A stretch of DNA of 64,000 nt, taken from positions 248,001 through 312,000 of the forward strand of contig JAPEHQ010000014.1 in assembly GCA_027405735.1 (NCBI GenBank), read 5' to 3'. Source of the stretch: Mucor racemosus. Taxonomy: Eukaryota > Mucoromycota > Mucoromycetes > Mucorales > Mucoraceae. The notes beneath the pieces were generated by a model. That model saw only the letters and a list, made by a program, of their open reading frames with translations. It had not been told where the DNA came from and ran no database searches. Below, piece by piece: positions 10,548 through 22,670 of this stretch. The position numbers and the translations under genes were made by a program. Numbering within the stretch: position 1 is the first letter of the stretch; each line of letters starts with the position of its first letter.

Positions 10548-11645
10548 ATTTAATCGAAATTCATCTAAATGGATATATGCTTATATTACAGACCAAACGA
10601 ACTAAACGACGGTGATGGCGACTATTTTACCTCCATGGTATCTGATTACCCAGATATTCATTATACCAATATCCTTGTTGTTGCGATTGAACCACAAACA
10701 CATGCTTTAGCAACAAGTTCTATTGATAAAACCGTCAAAATCAGCAACATGTTGTGTAATGGAAATGCAGATATCTCACAAAGAAGTTATCGTCATCATC
10801 AAGCACCTGTTTTGAGCATTGATTTTCATCCTAGTTTACCCAATTTGATGTTGACCACCTCCATGGATGGCACCAGTGTACTTGTAGATACATCTTTTGA
10901 AGCTGATTTTGGTGAAGATCTCGAAAAAGCAGGGATTCATCAAATATTTAAATATCATCAAAAGTATGTTGTGCGTGGTTTATTCTCTCCACATACTGGC
11001 AAGTATATTGCCACAGCTTCATACGATCGCACAGTGTGTGTTTATGTTACTGAGGCAGAGCAAGATGTCTCAGAAGGGTTACCTAAATATAAGCTTTTGA
11101 AACAATTTGGACCTTTTATCGGAAACGTCGAGACAATTTGTTTTGCCAATAATACTACGCTTATTGTAGGCGTTCGTGATGACAATTATTTACATTATAT
11201 CAACCTTGAGAATATGCAACAAGAGCGCATCAACATGAACGCCACAGGAGATGATTGGGTCTCTTTCTCACCTATATGTATCTCTGTTTCATCTGATGGT
11301 AGTCAGCTGTTGTGTACAACAGACCATGAAAGTGGTAGAACCATCTTGTTCGCAACTGGAACATCAAGACAAATACAAAATTATTATATTCACGCAACAG
11401 ATAATAAGTTTGCTACCAGAAGACATGTATGGCACCCTTCAGGCTTGTACTTCTACGCCTCTGGTGGTGATGATAACTCAATTTCTGTTGTGGAAACCAA
11501 AACTGGACGTATCATCACTTCATTAAACGGCCATGAAGCAATGATTCGTTCCATTGTATTGGACTCTGAAGTTGGACTTGTGAGTGCTGGTTACGATCAT
11601 TCTGTTAAAATATGGTCAAAACCTACAAATTCACTTTTGAGATGA
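10322..11645 (+). CDS. LisH and WD40-repeat protein
   Basis: Two exons: 10322-10503 and 10592-11645 (TGA), giving 411 residues. The intron starts with GT followed by about 35 consecutive A and ends TTACAG. Residues about 7-39 (PQIHASVLQFLTNHGYMESV and onward) form a LisH dimerisation motif. The rest reads as a WD40 propeller: blades are visible around SSIDKTVKI, LSIDFHPS...LMLTTSMDGT, GKYIATASYDRTVCVY, WHPSGLYFYASGGDDNSISV and a last blade SAGYDHSVKIWS. Such proteins act as scaffolds in nuclear or cytoskeletal complexes, but the exact orthologue is not clear. The gene converges on bcp1 with only 44 bp between stop codons. The start was chosen at the first ATG before the LisH motif. Confidence 0.85.
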
Positions 11646-11689
11646 TATCTAATATAATATATACATTTATTGGTAAAAAGAAATAAAGT

Positions 11690-12796
11690 TTAAGCAGCTG
11701 AAGTGGATGCGCAAGTTTTTGTGATTTCATTAACCATATCATCAAACTTTGATTTGTGTACCAACAACAATTTGCGAGAAGGTGCAATACCAAAATCAGA
11801 GAAAGCACGTCGTGAATCGGCTGCTTGTTCCTTTTCATTATTTGTAAACTTGAAATCGTATTGATATTCTGCGTATTTAGCAATAATTTCATCTTCGGAT
11901 TGGAAGTAAAAGGTTTCGGATGAATCCGATGTTGAAGTTTTGGATTTCTTTTGTTGAGGCTCTTCTCCATCTTCATCAATGATAGATGTTACTTCTTTGT
12001 AGGTCTTGGAAATAAACATGTACCATTCAAATACATAAGCTTCTTTCTATAATACTATCTAAGTATGCAGGTTTATAAATTACATCTGTATTCTCATACC
12101 TCTTTGACAGCATTCTTTAACTCTTCTTGAAGCATTGTGTACATGGGCGCCATGATTTCAACGGGCATATTAATAAAACGCTCAGACACAACCCAACCAA
12201 CATGTTTATCTGTTGAGGAAAGAGAAAGAATTTTCTTTACTGCTTTCAAAAGTTCTTCATTCTTTTTAGGGCACTTGTTAGAAAGGTAATTGCATAATTG
12301 CTTGACGCCTTCTTTTTCCTAAACACCAAATTGCATTAATTTTTTGTCTAGTAGATTGAGTAAAAATGGTATTACTAACCTTTTGATGAGTGAGGTTGAT
12401 AATACTTAAAATTGCATAAGGATCGGATTTTTGGTCATCTACTTTGACAGTGGTTCCAACTTGATTCTCTTCAATCAAAATATCAGCAAAATCACCCAAA
12501 TTTAAAAGTTCGGCATCAGAAGAGAATAATTGAGTCAACAATTTTTTCAATGCATGGTAATCAATATCATCAGGATTATAGAAATCAAAATCAACGTCTA
12601 CAATATCCTATATTCACATATATGTTTAACGCTCCCTGTTGTGTCTGTCTGACATGATCTCTCCCAATGACACACTTACTTGAAGACCATCATCTGAATC
12701 TTCTCCATCAGAACCATCTTGGCCAGAGGTAGAGGCAACTCTTTTGAGGGGCTCTTCTTCCTCCTCGGGTGCTTTTCTCTTCAAATTAACGCTCAT
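11690..12796 (-). CDS. bcp1: Bcp1 (BCCIP family) nuclear export/ribosome factor
   Basis: Four exons on the - strand: 12796-12680, 12607-12380, 12318-12100, 12046-11690, giving 306 residues. Introns are 53-72 nt, GT-AG. The N terminus is acidic and Lys-rich (RKAPEEEEEPLKR). The family signature follows: DIVDVDFDFYNPDDIDYHAL, then a conserved LLTQLF, and a C-terminal FWYxF-type region with RKLLLVHKSKFDDMV. Bcp1 in yeast is a nuclear protein needed for export of the lipid kinase Mss4 and acts as chaperone of ribosomal protein Rpl23; BCCIP is the animal homologue. Length fits the family (about 280-310). It is convergent with the LisH-WD40 gene and divergent from the ING gene. Confidence 0.88.
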
Positions 12797-14039
12797 ATTT
12801 ATCCTCTTGAGTTATCTATCGAGTTGAAAGTGTATCATGTACTTCTCGAGACTAAATTTTACAAAAAATAAGAAAAAAAAAGTGACTGGAGAAACTAGAG
12901 GAACGCTGACAATTGCAATTTACAAATAATAGCTATACCTTGCCTAAATGCATTTAATACATTTAGTATCAGATAGCTTTTACAAAAAAAAAAAAAAAAG
13001 TACCATAGTAGATTCCATATAGTAGGTAAGCCGAAATTATAAAAATCAGTTTGTCTACACTATCAGAATAAAGCTATAAAAATCCTTGAAAGAAAAGTTG
13101 TTTTTTGATCTAAGCTGTTTTATGAAGTCAGGCATCTGCGTTTCAACACAAAAACTGATTCATGTAACGCCAAATCATAAAATATCATCTACAAGTCCAG
13201 GAAATACACAACGCACAAGGCCAGAGCAAAAGAAGGACACAAATTAGATGTTGGTGACGATTAACGCTATGGATCTGAAAAATGTGTATAATATTGATCT
13301 TTAATGCGTTTTATATCATACATTTTATGATAAAATTTAATATTAAAAGTACATTTCATCAAGAAAATCAAATCTGATCGTAATTATTGCATTTTGGGGA
13401 TGTAAAAAGGTAAGAACGCAGCATTCGGGTACAAAATCTACCATGTATCTATGCTAATGTGCTTTACATTTACAAAAACACCGGAAATTGAAAAGCTGCC
13501 TTTTTAGAATTCATAGCTCAATGTACTCTAAATAAAAGCTATTAACTCTAGAAATCAAGCCTGCTTTGAAAATAAAAAAAAATGCCATATTCAAACAAGT
13601 ATGGTTTAAAAGCTATTAATGCATTATTTATTAAAATATACCATAGTCCATATTGTTTGTAAATTTTTTAGAAAATATAGTCTAGGAATCGTTGATTCAA
13701 TTTGGCAAGCAATTGTTGTTTTATTGTGCTTCTTTCGAAGAATTGAAATATAGATAATGTAAATTAAGGTATGATTACCAAACATAACTTATATTTGACC
13801 CTCAGTGCACCTAAAATTCTGCCTAGTATTTTTGTGAATTTGCAGGTAAAATGCCAGTATTTTGTCCATAAGATATGCATCCAAAGTGGGGTAGTTCTTA
13901 CTGGATGCTGATATTTAAACTTGTCATTTACAAAATCTCAAAAATTTTGTCGTTCCATTACTCCCAGAAACAATACAAGCATTTAGCAATATTATTCCTT
14001 TTTCTTACAATCTTGCATTTTTCATTTGATAAACAAAAA
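12797..14039. promoter_or_regulatory. Divergent intergenic region between bcp1 and the ING gene
   Basis: The two genes are transcribed away from each other, so both promoters lie here. Homopolymer A runs are present (about 12982-12996). No TATA box could be assigned with confidence and no further gene is seen. Confidence 0.4.
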
Positions 14040-15229
14040 ATGAAGCCATCACACTCTGTTCCCAAACATTTTGATAATTTAGTTTATCTTGATGATTATA
14101 TTGACAGTAATGTATTAATAACACAGTAGACGCGCAAGAGTCTTGATTACTAAACATCCTTTTTTTTTTTTTTTTTTTGTATATAGCAATTGAAGCAGTT
14201 CCGCTAGACTTGCAAAGGAATTTCACTCTTATGAGAGAATTAGATGGTTATGCACAAGGTAAAGATAAATACATTTTATGGTTGCTAGTTGGATATTAAG
14301 CCTTTATTTTTATAGAATTGATGGACACAGTTTCAAAAGATGCTATCGAATTAATCGATAATATAAAAGAAATGGACCCCAATTCACGCCTCGATAAATT
14401 AAAGAACCTCACAAATATTTTAACAGAAACATTGAAAAGGGGGGAAGAGAAAGTAGCATTAGCAAAATCGACTTTTGACGCTGTAAGTTTGTTTATTTCT
14501 GTATTATTATATCAATTTATTAAATGTGTTCTATAGGTCGATCGTCATTGTAATCGTTTAGATGCTGACCTAGTCAAATTTGAGGAAGATCAAACAGTGG
14601 GTGATAGTCGAATTACAACACTGCCAGGCTTACAGCCATCAGCACGTAGTCTGAAAGAAGGTGCTGATGTGAGGGAACGAGCAACCAAGAGACTAGAAAG
14701 AGAAAGAAAAGACCCCAAAGGGGAAAAGAAGAGTAAGTGTCGAAACGATTTCACATTTATTTTGAATTTAACCCGCATTATTTTTAGTTGTCAAGAGTAG
14801 GCGTTTTTTTGCACAAAAAATACATGTATTATATATTAATGTTTTATCATAGAAAGAAAAACTACCAAAGAAACTAATGTTGCTAATGGAGGGGCACCTC
14901 CTTCTCCTGCTGTTCGTGCTCAAGCTTTGAAGGAATCAAAAACTTTAAAGAGTCTTGAAAAAGAGAAAGCAAAGAGTACCTACAACACAAACAAAAATAG
15001 CAATGGAAAGCCCAAAACAGTTGTACCAGCAGATCTACCAATTGATCCTAATGAACCACTTTATTGTTACTGTCAACAGGTTTCTTATGGCGAAATGGTA
15101 GCGTGTGATAATACAGATTGTGAAGTTGAATGGTTCCATTTAGCATGCGTTGATCTCAAAACCGTACCAAAAGGAAAATGGTATTGTAATAATTGTTTAA
15201 TGAAAATGAGAGGACGACATAAGAAATAA
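14040..15229 (+). CDS. ING-family chromatin protein with C-terminal PHD finger
   Basis: Five exons: 14040-14106, 14187-14258, 14316-14482, 14537-14732, 14853-15229, giving 292 residues. Splicing restores the ING N-terminal domain: [20 protein letters not shown] then LMRELD, the family hallmark. A Lys-rich linker follows, then a PHD finger at about 238-282 with the C4HC3 ligands Cys239, Cys241, Cys252, Cys257, His263, Cys266, Cys279 and Cys282. ING PHD fingers bind histone H3 trimethylated on Lys4 and the proteins are subunits of histone acetyltransferase or deacetylase complexes (Yng1/Yng2/Pho23 in yeast). Which of these it serves cannot be told from the sequence. The intron before exon 2 contains an 18-T run. 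The 3' flank has a C-rich run near 15247. Confidence 0.92.
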
Positions 15230-15842
15230 GTTGCAGTTTTCTTATTACCCCCCCCCCCTCCTCTCACACCAATGTATATAATATTTTCTTTAATCAATAC
15301 ATTTATGTTTTTTTTTTGGAAACAAATAAATAAAAAGCAATAAATACGATATTGGAAATAGAGAATGGAGAGAATTACCATTACTGAACAGTTTTCCGGT
15401 ACGTACGGTATAATTTATTGGCTATTGATTAAACAACAGGTTGACCCCCTTAATCAAATCATAATTTACGAGCAATTTAGAACAATTAAGGTTACTTTAG
15501 CACTCTTTTTTTTTTCATCTGCATTTGCTAAAATAACTTTTCATTTCTGATAAAATGATGGATTTAGAAAGGAATATTAGTAAATGCCTGTCAATTCAAT
15601 TAGTATATGAATCAAGAATGGCATTGTATCCCAATCACTGGGTTTGAACGATGTTCCAGCAGCAGCAGAACGAAGTTTATAATCACTTGTAACAGTGACT
15701 TTTAATACCCTGTACAAATAACTATGTACCGTACATTTTGAATACATTTAAATAAAACTTTAAATCCATGCCTCTCTTTTTAAAACCTCTTTTTTTTTTT
15801 TTTTTTTTTTTTATCTTGGATAGCTTCTAAATATTATTGTAA
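15230..15842. other. Intergenic region, no gene seen
   Basis: Contains the ING 3' flank with a poly-C run, an A-rich stretch with AATAAATAAA at about 15325, and a 22-T run just before the next gene. No zinc-cluster exon for the following regulator-like gene could be found here. Confidence 0.45.
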
Positions 15843-17786
15843 ATGATAGCTCATGAGCGTATATTGCCATTGTCTTTCTCTAAAAAAGATAAAAACGTTA
15901 GCAGTTCAGTACTAATAGACCAATTCTTGAAAGAGGCTCTTCAAATATTAAAACATGCTGATAATACTTTAAATAAAGATGTTGTTACTATGACCGATGA
16001 TGACACCGAGGAAGGTGAACAGCAAGATCAAGAAGAGCAAGATAATGCTGTCACGTGGCAATTGAATCTTACACCTACTATGATGACCTTGGATACAAGC
16101 ATTTTAACAGTATCTGGATTACAGAAAGTATTGGAATTAATTCGAATCAATGTAAAACCTCAACCACCTAAATTCAAATACAAGAAAAAGGTGAATTCAG
16201 ATCAATTCAATGCATTATTTCGACATATAATTGAGCCTGTACTACGTCTATCAACTGTGATGACAATTCCGCGTTTAGAACAACTTGAACAATATCATTC
16301 AATGCAATTGATGAGACATTGTGTTCAATGTTTTATTGATTGTGGTTACTCATTTTTCTTGGACGTTCCTAGTCTAATTGCAAATACTGAAATGATTTTA
16401 TCCCAACCTGGTGCTGCAAAAGAACACACAGTTGAAACATTACTAATTCTCAGTATATGTACTCTAATGATACGACACACAACAGTACATCATAGAGGTC
16501 TGATCTCTGTCGCAAACGCCTTGATGCACGCGTATTATGCTCAGGCTCGTCAATTATTACAAGATTTATTTGATGTGCATCATATATCAGTTGTACAGTC
16601 AATGTTTATATTATCATTGTTTCCACAGGGTCATATGCATTTATTCTCTCAAGCACGGATAAAAACACCTTTATTAACAATGTCTATCAGAATGGCATTA
16701 GCGATGGATTTACATAAATTGGATAGACAACACACAAAAGAATCAGATCAGAAAGAAAAATTAAGAAGATTAGGATGGATGTTACTATGTGCGGACTATT
16801 ATGCTGATTACAATACAACAGGCCAAACTGGTTTGATTGATGTTGCAGATTGGCATGTTGATTTTCCACAACCATTACCAAATGAAAATTCACCAAGAAA
16901 AATACAGTTTTTTTCACAATACTGTCGTATAGTTATGTTGCGTAAAATGGAATTGCTGAAATCAGCTTATATGATTTCACTTCAATCACCAAAAGCATTA
17001 GAATCAGGATTGGATGAACAATTATTTCAAACATACTTCAATACACCAGATATATTCAAATTGGATTTCGATAAACCAAATCAAGCTTGGAATATGAAAT
17101 CGAATTTCGAATCACTACTATTACATGAATTATATTGCCATAGTCAAATATTCGCTCAAGTGCCATTTATACCAAAGCGATATTTTGATTCTTTTATAAA
17201 AGATGAAGATGCTTCGAGATGCGCTGATTTGAACAATATTTATCAAAGGATCATGCATGTAGCTGATACAACAAATACAACACTACCATTTACGACAATT
17301 GATCCATCAAAATTGAAAACGACCAATATCACAGAATTTGCAACTGAAAAAGACCATGAATTAGAGTTTTATGTTGTAGTTGGTTGTTTAACTATACTTA
17401 ATAATTATACCCTAATCTTGGAAGCACTCACATACATGGATACAATTGGCTGCCATTATAGTCCTGTGTATGGCATCATGTTGACCACACACTTATATCT
17501 CATGATTGAAAGGTCTTGTCAAATTCCTGAAGTGAAATCTATATGTCAAATTAATTTGAATAGATCTCAACTCATTTTACGTCAAGTAAGAGCTATATTT
17601 GCTGACCCTGCCATTTTATTTATAGAGAGAATGTTGGCTAGACATAATATCTCACCAAAAGAAGATATTCCAATTTGTACATTAGACACAAGAACTCATG
17701 ATCTCATACGTTCATTACAAGCAAAAGCATCCTATTTACATCATAATTATGATGATAATGATGATGATGATTTTGTTAAAGAATAA
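15843..17786 (+). CDS. Fungal_trans-domain protein without visible zinc cluster
   Basis: Single uninterrupted frame of 647 residues, ATG at 15843, TAA at 17784-17786. Residues about 240-340 resemble the middle homology region of fungal zinc-cluster regulators (Fungal_trans): ARQLLQDLFDVHHISVVQSM, then TMSIRMALAMDLHKLDR and LRRLGWMLLCADYY. An acidic Gln/Glu stretch lies near residue 55 and an Asp-rich tail (NYDDNDDDDF) at the C terminus. The usual Zn2Cys6 DNA-binding motif is missing from this frame and none was found in the 600 bp upstream. It may be a co-regulator, or a first exon may lie further away. Its function is otherwise unknown. Confidence 0.8.
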   Translation: MIAHERILPLSFSKKDKNVSSSVLIDQFLKEALQILKHADNTLNKDVVTMTDDDTEEGEQQDQEEQDNAVTWQLNLTPTMMTLDTSILTVSGLQKVLELIRINVKPQPPKFKYKKKVNSDQFNALFRHIIEPVLRLSTVMTIPRLEQLEQYHSMQLMRHCVQCFIDCGYSFFLDVPSLIANTEMILSQPGAAKEHTVETLLILSICTLMIRHTTVHHRGLISVANALMHAYYAQARQLLQDLFDVHHISVVQSMFILSLFPQGHMHLFSQARIKTPLLTMSIRMALAMDLHKLDRQHTKESDQKEKLRRLGWMLLCADYYADYNTTGQTGLIDVADWHVDFPQPLPNENSPRKIQFFSQYCRIVMLRKMELLKSAYMISLQSPKALESGLDEQLFQTYFNTPDIFKLDFDKPNQAWNMKSNFESLLLHELYCHSQIFAQVPFIPKRYFDSFIKDEDASRCADLNNIYQRIMHVADTTNTTLPFTTIDPSKLKTTNITEFATEKDHELEFYVVVGCLTILNNYTLILEALTYMDTIGCHYSPVYGIMLTTHLYLMIERSCQIPEVKSICQINLNRSQLILRQVRAIFADPAILFIERMLARHNISPKEDIPICTLDTRTHDLIRSLQAKASYLHHNYDDNDDDDFVKE

Positions 17787-18189
17787 AGTCTTTTTTAAAT
17801 ATACATTTGTGCATATAAAATTTTATTGATAATATATTTCAGAGCGAACCTTTGATACAATCGATATAATATCTGTACAATTAGTAAAACAAGAAGTATA
17901 ATCACTGATAGTACACAAAGTATTTTTAAATAGTAATGCTGTTTTCAATTTTCGATATACATATGATTGTTGTTTCTTGAAATTAGCTTGGATGGAACAG
18001 CTGGTGAAAATCACTTTCTATATACTATGAAAATTCATTTCATAATAATAGACTGAATTTAAGATCGAGGTATACCATTTTTCAATTAAAAATAACCAAA
18101 AAAAAAAAAAAAATTGAGCATGCAGCTTAGATGTTCAATACAAGCGCTATATTAACAGGTTTTGATTCATTATGGGTTTTTAGCTTCAA
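17787..18189. other. Intergenic, no gene seen
   Basis: Short 3' flank of the preceding gene and AT-rich DNA with a 15-A run near 18100; leads into repeat family 2 copy B. Confidence 0.4.
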
Positions 18190-19130
18190 TAAATTCTTCA
18201 AAATTCTGCCTTTGTGTTTTCACTACTTAATATTCAAAATTTTTGAGTCTTCATATCTCTGCAAAAAATTAAGCTTTACTAACAACTTTCTATAATGAAA
18301 CTTACTTGTTTTAAAGTGCTCTATAACATATTCTAATATAAAAAAATTCTGAGCAGTTTTATTTTTTTTCATTTTTTTTTGACATTTCTATAGTAGGTTT
18401 CAAAATATTGGCTAAATTGAGCAACATTTTTTTTGCCTTCATGTCATTAAGCTCGTTAAGCTCTCTCGGACCCAATTTAGATTTTTTCAAAATATTGATT
18501 TTTCGTGGAGATATCCTAAAAAATATGTACAAAAAGGTACTTCCATTTCTGGCGTCCATTTTCCCTTTGTATATCCTCATTCCAAATTTTGAAACTGAAA
18601 AAAAATTGGACAAAAATCTTGCTTTCTCTACGAAAAATGTAGCTAAAAAGTTAAATAATAGCTCGATCGATAGATAATTTTTTTGCACATTATTTTCGTT
18701 TATTATATTTTGAATGTGCTTATAAAAAGTGATGTGTATCTTCAAAAAACCTCCAAAATTTCAATTGCATTTTGCGCAAAATTTAATGTGAAATGTTTAT
18801 CTGAATTTTATTTAGGTGGATGCAGAATTTAAAACTGTACAAAAGCCATTTAGTATACTAGACCGACTTACTTTGCAGTTCATGATCAATTGAACAATTT
18901 TGTTTTTTTCATCTTTTTTCGTCCATTTTTTAAAATAAATTTTGGAACCCAGTTATCATAAGCTGTAAGCCGTGATATCGACTATTATTTTGATTATCTT
19001 GACAAAAAATCAATATTTTTGGCTGAAACAAAAAATACAGAGTAGCAATCAATTAAATCCATATTTTGAGTACAGAAATTAAGCCCTGGATAATGAGTTT
19101 TAAGCTTTACAAAATAATAAACTAATATTT
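18190..19130 (+). repeat. Repeat family 2, copy B
   Basis: Matches copies A, C and D; lacks about 300 bp at the left that C and D have (5'-truncated or diverged). Contains the 89-codon frame at 18408-18677 ending NSSIDR. Its right end (AAGCCCTGGATAATGAGTTT) matches the end of copy A exactly. It is followed within 300 bp by repeat block X, and copy A is likewise followed by X. Confidence 0.8.
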
Positions 19131-19423
19131 ACAACTGCAGAAAACAAAGAAAAAAACCTCATCCTTGCGAATATTGATCCAATTAATCTCCAATTATACA
19201 TGATAGTAGATCTACATATATTCTGCATAAAAATTTATATTTTTACTCTCACAGATCACTGTGAATTGAGGAAACCATCGGCAAAACATGATATTTTTGT
19301 CCAATAATAAAACCATGTGTTGTGTCGTATATTTTCATGTTTGATAAATAATACTTAAAAAAGAATATAATTAAAAGAGAATGAGTAATGAATCATTTCT
19401 TCAACTGTACAATAAAAACAAGA

Positions 19424-19818
19424 TATCGTTTATTTAGATATTAAAAGTATGGCCTTTTATATTAATTTGATATTGAGACCTTGAGATGTAATTTAAGGCA
19501 CTATTGAACCATTAGATCTTTTTGATAGTAATCTATGGATGAAATGGATCAATCATGATTTAACCGCGCTTGCAGAGCTTATAAGTTGCCTTGTTTCAAT
19601 GTTGCGCTAAATATGCTTGGATATTGATTTGATAGCTATTCGATTAATTAACCGCTGGGATGAAATAATATGGTGTCATAATTGAAGTCCAAAAGTACTT
19701 TTTAATTTCTGATGGATAAACTTAGTACGCTAGAAGTTTCTTATTTATAGTATCCGATATCAAGACTTTGCATTTCAATACATGTTGTAATCAATAGATT
19801 GTAAGATGTATTGATACT
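19424..19818 (+). repeat. Repeat block X, copy 2 (MITE-free)
   Basis: Reverse complement of 6862-7399 with divergence. The segment around 19510-19525 is the empty site of the MITE found at 7161-7292. The 19131-19423 gap to copy B holds no gene. Confidence 0.7.
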
Positions 19819-21172
19819 TTAGAAGGTGATAACATATGGTACTTGGTGGCATACAATATAATATATGATTCATATTTTTGCCAATGGTCACTCTTGAGAG
19901 TTTATGGATACATACAATCTTATTTATAGAAAGAATAATAATAAAGACTAGTAACATTTACATGGAGAACGTAGGCTTTATTACTAAAAAAACTAATGGT
20001 AAAAGAAAGAACCAAGAGCTTCTAGGTCTTGGCTTAAAAGACTATTTATAAGAATTACATTCCAATATGAGTTAGAAATGGAATTGGCTTCAAAATTGGC
20101 TGTTTAATATCCTCGAAAACCGATAACTCTTCCAAAACAAGCCGAACAATCTCCGGAAGCGGCCATCTAATGATACTTCCAAGCTTTAAATCTCTAGAAA
20201 AAATTATCGGACAGCCCGGACGCGGCTGTTTAAATATTCCAAGCAGCTATTATAAATGCAGGTATCGAAATTTCCTACAAAAATTAAGTTCGACTGTATT
20301 GCTATTAATTATTCAAAGGCTTATTTTAAGTAAAACATAAATACAACCTACAACATTATTAGCCTAATAACGGATCTAACTTGAAAAGTATAAAATGATA
20401 TAACCGGATTCAAAAAAAGTCCATAAAATCACAAATTTAAAGGATTTATATATAAAAGGCACTACGGCCGACCTGTGCTGCACAAGATGATTTTGTTGTG
20501 CCCAGGTGGGCTGCACACTATAGCCTGATGAGTTGTTGCGCCCACTAAATAATGGCTAAAAAGATTACAAGATGCACATGGGCACAACAAAAGAAACTGC
20601 ACATGAGAATAACAAAAAGCCTGTGTGTATAGAATTATAGATTTTGTCCGTGTGCATGACATTAATCCCATGTGTGCATAATAGTAGAATTGCCCATAAG
20701 CATATCATTATTCCCATTTGTGCATAATAATAAAATCTGACCATGAACATAATGAGCTAATTGTATGGGCACAAATTGGTTTGTACTGTACATGAGCATC
20801 ATCGTGCCGTTCTCAAAATTCCATTGCATTTTTTTATTGGAATGGGTTTTTAAATTAGATTTGTTTTTATTAATAAATATGGATTATAGACAATACAATT
20901 CAATACGTTGATGATGTAGAGAAATACATGCAAGAGCCAATATATTTAAGATTATCATCATTTGTAAATATGTTTATAGTTATTATAATGTTTACAGCAA
21001 CAATTGACTTTGCTCGAGCATAAACTTAAATAACACTTACTGCTTAAATTTATATGCAAGCCAAATCTAATATTATATATGTTACTTTATCACACATAAA
21101 ATCTAAACAAATTAACCTTCTTTAAACTTACTATTTTAGCTTACGGATTGTCAGCTGTAAAAAGATATGTTT
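19819..21172. other. AT-rich region with possible decayed coding traces
   Basis: No intact gene. A slightly GC-richer stretch at about 20090-20260 reads protein-like on the + strand (PRKPITLPKQAEQSPEAA, later FQAAIINAGIEIS) but has stops in between; family not recognised. A cluster of degenerate short repeats occupies 20461-20830. Confidence 0.35.
20461..20830. repeat. Cluster of degenerate TGTGCCCATG-like motifs in both orientations
   Basis: At least eight imperfect copies of a 10-12 bp word occur within 370 bp, for example GTTGTGCCCAG, CATGGGCACAAC, CCCATGTGTGCATAAT, CCCATTTGTGCATAAT and TATGGGCACAAAT. Orientation alternates and spacing is irregular. Origin unknown. Confidence 0.45.
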
Positions 21173-22670
21173 TCAAGTAAGACTCGTAGTGTTGTCTGTC
21201 CTGATCAGCACCGTGGAGTTCACCGGGAGAGGGAACATCTTGAGAGCCAAATGAGCCGCCTTGAGCTCCCGCCAATTGATTGATTTTGCCGCCTCCTCCG
21301 GCGTCCAGTAGCCATGGGCCCGATTATGTTTCCAGCTGCAACCCCAACCTGTGTTGCTTGCATCCACAAACACAGTTTGAGCCGGTGTCGCAGGAAGAAG
21401 AGAGCGGCCGTTCCATTGTTGTAAGTTTTGGTACCACCATTGAAGTTCCTTTCAGCTGGAATAATCCAAAGGTCGAGTTCGATCCCAGTCTGTCTCGTTC
21501 TTCGCCACCTGATTCTTTTAATAGAGTAGATGCCTGGTGTACAGTCGAGCTGAAAATATGGCAAAAGTTGCTGCTTGAATCCTCATCGTAAGGCTGTTCA
21601 CCACCCGGGGAGTTTGTCTGTTGGGCTTGTCTAATACCTGTTTGATGGAGCGTCGAATATCTCGTAATTTTGTGAGAGGTAGAGTTGCTGTCATGGACTG
21701 GGTATTCAATACAAAGCCAAGGTGTTCTAATCGTTGGGTTGGGTCCAAGACTGATTTCTTGAAGTTCACGAGCCATCCTAACCGTTGAAGTAGAGTAATC
21801 ACTGTCTGAGCCTGTTGAAGAGCCAGATGTTTGCTGTTGGCTATGAGGAGCCAGTCGTCCAAGTATGCAGAAATCCTGATGCCTTAAGAGCGCAAGTGTT
21901 TCAAGATGGGCCTGCAAACTTTGGTAAAGACAAAGGGACTTGATGCCAAACCAAAGGCGGTGGTACAATACTGGTAAACTTGGTCTTTCCATTTCAGGCG
22001 TAAGAAACGTCTGGAATCTGGGTGTAGACCTATATAAAGGAAAGCATCGGATAAGTCAATTGAGACGAGATAATCTTTCGGTTTGATCTTAATTGAAACT
22101 TCTTTGATAGTTTCCATTTTGAAATGAGGGGCTTCCAAATATTGGTTCAATCGTTTGAGATTGAACACCCGGCGAACACCACCATTCTTCTTTGGAATGA
22201 CGAACATGGAACTATAATAATCTGGAATTTCCTGAACTTGTTGAGGTGAGACTTTTTCTATTACTGCTTTTTCCAGTAAATCTTGAATAGCTTGTTTGGC
22301 TGAAAATGGTGTGATTGAGGTTGGTGGTATTATGTGAAAAGAAATGTTGTAGCCATCTTTGATGATATTGGTGACAAATGGAGGTGTGGAGATTTCTGTC
22401 CACGCCTGATAAAATTTGCTGAGACGACTACCTACGGGTTCTATTGTTGATAGTGTTGTTGGTGTTGGTGTTGTTGTCGTTGTTGTTGTTGCTGAAGTTG
22501 TTGTTGAAACCACCCTGCTGGGAGGGTGGACCTGGCCGAAAAAACTGTTGGTCCGAAACCGTCGAGAAAGTACTAGAAGATTCTGAATTACCAGGAGTAA
22601 ATCGACGATGTTGACGACGATTAGCAGTTGCTTCACGAGTAGCCTTTCTTGCTGCGGTTTGTTGAATCAA
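21173..22670 (-). pseudogene. DIRS reverse transcriptase and partial RNase H, broken
   Basis: The N-terminal half of the RT (22636-21884) contains FVIPKKNGGVRRVFNLKRLN and DYLVSIDLSDAFLYIGLH, then FGLASSPFVFTKV. After a frameshift the catalytic YLDD lies in AYLDDWLLI at about 21850. A second shift leads to RNase H with MFVDASNTGWG (first Asp), WRELKAAH (Glu) and IRTDNTT (Asp), then a stop at 21173. These motifs are typical of DIRS/Ty3-type RT-RH. At least two frameshifts make it a pseudogene. No methyltransferase domain is seen. Confidence 0.85.

Noticed and set aside
10897..11526. Alternate frames within the LisH-WD40 gene
   Set aside because: Out-of-frame shadows; the WD40 frame is unambiguous.
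20270..20300. GTTCGACTG as a possible Pol III B box
   Set aside because: No A box or cloverleaf can be built around it; no tRNA gene is supported in the window.
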